Source: Clostridia bacterium (GTDB taxonomy: Bacteria > Bacillota > Clostridia > Oscillospirales > Acutalibacteraceae). From it: DNA of 9,474 bases. The position numbers were made by a program, and so were the translations under genes. Under the pieces are notes generated by a model, which searched no databases, was not told where the DNA came from, and saw only the letters and a program-made list of their open reading frames with translations. The DNA lies in assembly GCA_900770165.1 (NCBI GenBank), contig CAAGJJ010000103.1, positions 1-9,474 of the forward strand. The letters are read 5' to 3'. How positions within the stretch are numbered: position 1 is the first letter of the stretch; each line of letters opens with the position of its first letter. Positions 7,316 to 9,474 of this stretch are shown here, piece after piece.

Positions 7316-7344
7316 ATTATATAAAGAATACCGTTTTTTTCCAA
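7316..7344 (-). promoter_or_regulatory. Putative sigma-A promoter of the B-F operon
   Basis: On the minus strand, TTGGAA (7344-7339) and a perfect TATAAT (7321-7316) are separated by 17 bases. A second TATAAT directly follows (7315-7310). Transcription would start near 7309, leaving a leader of about 43 bases before ATG 7266. The -35 box matches the consensus at 4 of 6 positions. Confidence 0.6.
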
Positions 7345-7372
7345 TTGACAAAATAACCAAACATTCTACAAA

Positions 7373-7385
7373 AAGAGACTCTCTT
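7373..7385 (-). terminator. Weak terminator candidate after gene A
   Basis: Read on the minus strand, AAGAG-AGT-CTCTT forms a 5-bp stem followed by TTTG, just upstream of the B promoter. It is 261 bases downstream of the gene A stop. The stem is short and poor in GC, so termination would be partial at best. Confidence 0.3.
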
Positions 7386-7428
7386 AATATAGCTTTTGAT
7401 ATTTCAATATATAGATTACCCATGTTAG

Positions 7429-7578
7429 CACTTAAAAGGAATAGGCTTAATAGTAAAAAGGGCAGCTGAGTTATATTTCAAAGAAATAATCAGAAGCGAG
7501 GAAATGCCTTTTTCTTTAGATGAAAACGGGCCAAGAACCTCTAAAGAATCAAAGATTTTAGGGGGAATATCAACATGA
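7429..7578 (+). pseudogene. Remnant of a RelB/DinJ-type antitoxin gene (C-terminal part)
   Basis: The plus-strand frame from the TAG at 7426-7428 to the TGA at 7576-7578 encodes about 49 residues. They include KGIGLIVKRAAELYFKEI, then IRSEEMPFSLDENG. This resembles the C-terminal half of RelB/DinJ antitoxins, where a 'GLT...AA...F.K.VVRE..IPF.' pattern follows the N-terminal beta strand that inserts into DNA. The beta strand and a start codon with a ribosome binding site are missing, and no toxin gene follows, so this is at best a relic. It is the only sign of a plus-strand gene in the window. The longer minus-strand reading of the same bases (7425-7619) has no family resemblance. Confidence 0.4.
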
Positions 7579-7645
7579 AGAGAATGGTATACAGGGAATA
7601 CAGTATGGGAAGAGGACATTTATAACAATGAATAAATATGTTTTT

Positions 7646-8707
7646 CTATTTTCTATATATTTCAACACGTTTATCAAATGTATTTTCTTCAATATTTGTA
7701 CCTTTTTGAATAGTTACTGAAGTTAAACTTGTTTTAACGAATGCACAATCACCAATCTCTATTACGCTATTTGGGATAACTATTTGTTTTAAACTTTCGC
7801 ACATACAAAACGCTTTTTCACCAATAGCGTTAATATTCTCAGGAAGGTTAATTGAGGCTAAGCTTACACAGAATGAAAATGTACCGTATTTAATTTCTGT
7901 AACACTATTGGGGATAGTTATTTCCTGTAATTTTACACAAAATGAAAAGGCAGCAACACCAATCCCTTTTACACTTTCTGGGATTGTAACTCTCTGTAAA
8001 TTTCTGCAATTAGCAAATGCACCATCACCGATAGAGGTCACACTGATTGGGATATTTATGGAAGTTAAATTTGTGCACCCAGAAAATACTCCTTCACTAA
8101 TAGAAGTTACACTGTTTGGGATAATCACAGAAGTTAAGCTTGTACATCCAGAAAATGCAAAATCTCCAATCTCTCTTATACTATCTGGAATAGTTATCTC
8201 AGTTAAACTGTCACATTCACAAAATGCATGCTTCCCTATAGCGGTTACACTATTTGGAATGGTTAACTTTTGTAAATTTTTGCATCCTTTAAATGCCTCA
8301 GGATAAATAAACTGTACCCCATTAGCCATATTTACTTTCTTTAAATTTTCACATCCATAAAATGCCTCTAACCCAATTACTTTTACGCTCTCTGGAATAG
8401 TAACTTCTTGTAAGTTTGGTAAGTAATAAAAAACAAGATCGCCAACCTTTGTTACACCATCCTTTATTGTTACAGATTTAACCTCTTCTTTTTCCATATG
8501 GAAACGTACATTTTGCAAACTTTCAATAGATTTCCCAACAATTAAATGACCTGTTACTTCATCAAATTCATAATCAGGTTCATACTCAGATTCCTCATAA
8601 ACACTCTCATATTCATCAGACAATTCAGCATATACAGGCAAAGCTAAGCTGAATGTAAGTACCATAAATAAACAAATACCCATTATTTTTTTTAATTTCC
8701 TTTTCAT
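7646..8707 (-). CDS. Gene A: secreted BspA-like LRR protein, 353 aa
   Basis: Residues 1-27 are a signal peptide (MKRKLKKIMG, hydrophobic core, LALPVYA). It differs from the MIK-type signals of genes B-F. A very acidic stretch follows (about 28-50, rich in Asp, Glu and Tyr), then an N-terminal cap (YEFDEVTGHLIVGKS, about 46-88). About 12 LRR_5 repeats run to residue 345, ending in a short basic tail. These repeats are more diverged at DNA level than those of genes C-E, so this may be an older member. No anchor is seen. The frame is open upstream to 8890, but ATG 8707 is clearly the start: AGGAGG lies 6 bases before it and it begins the signal peptide. A is separated from the B-F operon by 379 bases and is probably its own transcription unit. 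Confidence 0.94.
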   Translation of the reverse strand: MKRKLKKIMGICLFMVLTFSLALPVYAELSDEYESVYEESEYEPDYEFDEVTGHLIVGKSIESLQNVRFHMEKEEVKSVTIKDGVTKVGDLVFYYLPNLQEVTIPESVKVIGLEAFYGCENLKKVNMANGVQFIYPEAFKGCKNLQKLTIPNSVTAIGKHAFCECDSLTEITIPDSIREIGDFAFSGCTSLTSVIIPNSVTSISEGVFSGCTNLTSINIPISVTSIGDGAFANCRNLQRVTIPESVKGIGVAAFSFCVKLQEITIPNSVTEIKYGTFSFCVSLASINLPENINAIGEKAFCMCESLKQIVIPNSVIEIGDCAFVKTSLTSVTIQKGTNIEENTFDKRVEIYRK

Positions 8708-8713
8708 AAAATA

Positions 8714-8719
8714 CCTCCT
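8714..8719 (-). promoter_or_regulatory. Ribosome binding site of gene A
   Basis: AGGAGG lies 6 bases before ATG 8707. It fixes the start well inside the longer open frame that reaches 8890. Confidence 0.85.
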
Positions 8720-8721
8720 AG

Positions 8722-8779
8722 TATCAATATATTTGACACTATTAATTATAAAATGAAAGTATTTCACATTATATTGATA
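8722..8779. repeat. Inverted repeat in the gene A leader
   Basis: tatcaatata (8722-8731) and tatattgata (8770-8779) are perfect 10-base inverted repeats with a 38-base spacer, between the likely promoter and the ribosome binding site of gene A. They could be operator half-sites or, less likely, a long-range hairpin. In such AT-rich DNA chance is also possible. Confidence 0.4.
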
Positions 8780-8789
8780 AAATTGACAA
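8761..8789 (-). promoter_or_regulatory. Possible promoter of gene A
   Basis: On the minus strand, TTGTCA (8789-8784) and TGAAAT (8766-8761) are 17 bases apart, matching consensus at 5 of 6 and 4 of 6 positions. TATAAT-like boxes also occur at about 8767-8772 and 8749-8754, without good -35 partners. The surrounding TTTGTCAATT (8790-8781) is identical to a 10-base tract just upstream of the B promoter (7352-7343). Confidence 0.35.
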
Positions 8790-8982
8790 ACTTTGATGTA
8801 AGCCGACTTTAAATTACACACATTTCGTACATAAGTGTAACTTAAAAATACATCTATTTTGTTGTTATTTCTTAGTGTATGACTTATCAATAGGTACTGC
8901 CCTTTCCAAAAAACTCACATTTATTATATTCGGTGTAAATTTAATAGGGCCGTCGGTGTTTAACCTTTTCACCTGAAAATAT

Positions 8983-9384
8983 TCAGGGGAGTGGGGGGAT
9001 TGCTTCTTTTTGGGTTTGCTCAACAATTATATTTTTTACTTCTTGGTATGGTATTTTACCTTTATCGCACATAGAGTGGTGCATAGAGCAAAGAGTTATT
9101 AAATTACTTTCATCAAGTTTTAAATTTTCATTTGTGTTAATCGGTATCACATGGTGTACTTGCAAGTTTTCATGATTATATTTTCTCTTTGTCCCATAGA
9201 TTTCTTTGATACATATTTGACATAAATAATTGTCTCGTTCTTTAATTTTCTTTCGTTTCTTTTGCCATTTGGGACTGTTTCTGAATTGGGTAGCATCGTC
9301 TATCTTTTTCTTTTTGATAGGCTTTTTGCTGCAGATATGATTTTCATCGTGCACCTTGCCACAATATTTACATGATTTCTGAAT
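8983..9384 (-). CDS. Phage HNH endonuclease with N-terminal zinc ribbon, 133 aa, apparent AUU start
   Basis: HNH proteins next to terminase genes take part in DNA cleavage during packaging of HK97-type cos phages. From the AUU at 9384 the protein has CKYCGKVHDENHIC (C5, C8, C18), a likely zinc knuckle, then a basic linker. The HNH fold follows, with CQIC (C55, C58), LQVHHVIPI (H77, H78), NLITLCSMHH (N94, C99, H102, H103) and a Pro-rich end (IPPLP). The first conventional start in frame is GTG 9354, but it has no Shine-Dalgarno sequence and would remove both cysteines of the zinc knuckle. GGAGG at 9392-9396 lies 7 bases before ATT 9384, and no ATG, GTG or TTG lies between. I therefore infer AUU initiation or a mutated ATG. 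Length fits the family (about 100-170 aa). Confidence 0.93.
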   Translation of the reverse strand: MQKSCKYCGKVHDENHICSKKPIKKKKIDDATQFRNSPKWQKKRKKIKERDNYLCQICIKEIYGTKRKYNHENLQVHHVIPINTNENLKLDESNLITLCSMHHSMCDKGKIPYQEVKNIIVEQTQKEAIPPLP

Positions 9385-9391
9385 TTTTAAA

Positions 9392-9396
9392 CCTCC
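9392..9396 (-). promoter_or_regulatory. Ribosome binding site of the HNH gene, pointing to an AUU start
   Basis: GGAGG within AAAAAAGGAGG is 7 bases from ATT 9384 but 37 bases from GTG 9354. This spacing is the main sequence argument for the longer, non-AUG-initiated HNH protein. Confidence 0.7.
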
Positions 9397-9401
9397 TTTT
9401 T

Positions 9402-9434
9402 TAATAAAAATAGAGCGTCTGAATTTCAGACGCT
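9402..9434 (-). terminator. Strong hairpin terminator just upstream of the HNH gene
   Basis: agcgtctga (9414-9422) and tcagacgct (9426-9434) form a perfect 9-bp stem with a 3-base loop. On the minus strand it is followed by CTATTTTTATT, typical of an intrinsic terminator. The T-tract ends six bases before the HNH GGAGG, leaving no room for a promoter between them. The remaining 40 bases to the window edge (9435-9474) are AT-rich and show nothing I can assign. Confidence 0.75.
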
Positions 9435-9474
9435 ATTATTTTGGATTTGCTTATTTAAAATAATTGTGATATTA

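Larger units (their letters stand above)
7267..7645. other. 379-base intergenic region between genes A and B
   Basis: This gap holds the leader and promoter of the B-F operon at its left end. Next comes a weak hairpin at 7373-7385, and on the plus strand the remnant of an antitoxin-like gene (7429-7578). The rest (7579-7645) shows nothing I can assign. No tRNA-like fold or complete gene is visible. Confidence 0.7.
8708..8982. other. 275-base leader and junction between the HNH gene and gene A
   Basis: Besides the signals of gene A, the part next to the HNH gene (about 8900-8985) contains the tract ACCGACGGCCC (minus strand, 8957-8947). It also has a small perfect hairpin, CCTGAA-loop-TTCAGG (8972-8987), over the HNH stop. 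In cos phages the cohesive-end site usually lies between HNH and TerS, so a cos site could be here; this is inference only. No gene is supported. Confidence 0.4.

Noticed and set aside
7425..7619. Minus-strand ORF of 64 aa between genes A and B
   Set aside because: It has no convincing ribosome binding site and its composition is not protein-like. The plus strand of the same bases resembles an antitoxin remnant.
7575..7625. 16-codon plus-strand reading frame after GGGGG (ATG 7575)
   Set aside because: It has good spacing but is far too short and ends at once. There is no sign of a toxin gene partner.
7908..8306. Plus-strand ORF of 132 aa opposite gene A
   Set aside because: Same cause: antisense of LRR codons.
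8708..8890. N-terminal extension of gene A upstream of ATG 8707
   Set aside because: The extension would place the signal peptide internally and ignore the strong AGGAGG before ATG 8707. It also covers the promoter region.
8972..8987. Hairpin at the HNH stop as a terminator
   Set aside because: The stem is only 6 bp and no T-run follows on the minus strand.

Overview
The window looks like part of a prophage or phage genome from a low-GC Gram-positive anaerobe, probably a clostridial (Lachnospiraceae-like) gut bacterium. This rests on AT-rich DNA, strong GGAGG-type ribosome binding sites, Gram-positive signal peptides, and a terminase N-terminus of the kind common in clostridial prophages. 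The host assignment is inference; no ribosomal or other taxonomic marker is present. Every convincing intact gene is on the minus strand, so the window is best read from right to left.

Right edge (about 9474 to 8870): a strong hairpin (9414-9434) sits directly in front of a phage HNH endonuclease gene. That gene appears to start at a non-AUG codon (AUU, 9382-9384). Left edge (722 to 1): a small unrecognised ORF overlaps by ATGA the start of a phage terminase large subunit, which runs off the window at base 1. HNH, TerS and TerL normally lie next to each other in the packaging module of HK97-type cos phages.

Between those two edges, where only a small-terminase gene would be expected, lie about 8 kb of unrelated cargo. 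It consists of six secreted BspA-like leucine-rich-repeat proteins (LRR_5 family, 22-23 residue repeats of the type 'IxIPxSVxxIGxxAFxxCxxLxx'). In transcription order they are A (353 aa, 8707-7646), B (210 aa, 7266-6634), C (257 aa, 6622-5849), D (519 aa, 5831-4272), E (907 aa, 4236-1513) and F (228 aa, 1492-806). B to F form a tight operon with gaps of 11, 17, 35 and 20 bases and a good promoter in front of B. A stands alone behind its own leader region. All six begin with a signal peptide and none has a recognisable wall anchor. The genes differ mainly in repeat number (about 3 to 30) and in N- and C-terminal caps. They share near-identical DNA blocks, which indicates recent duplication and exchange among them.

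The gap between A and B holds a weak terminator, the B promoter and, on the plus strand, what looks like the C-terminal remnant of a RelB/DinJ-type antitoxin. I see no strong terminator between the HNH gene and the terminase, so phage late transcription could read through the cargo. The main point of interest is an expanding family of secreted LRR proteins lodged inside a phage packaging module, with the expected small-terminase gene apparently damaged or replaced.
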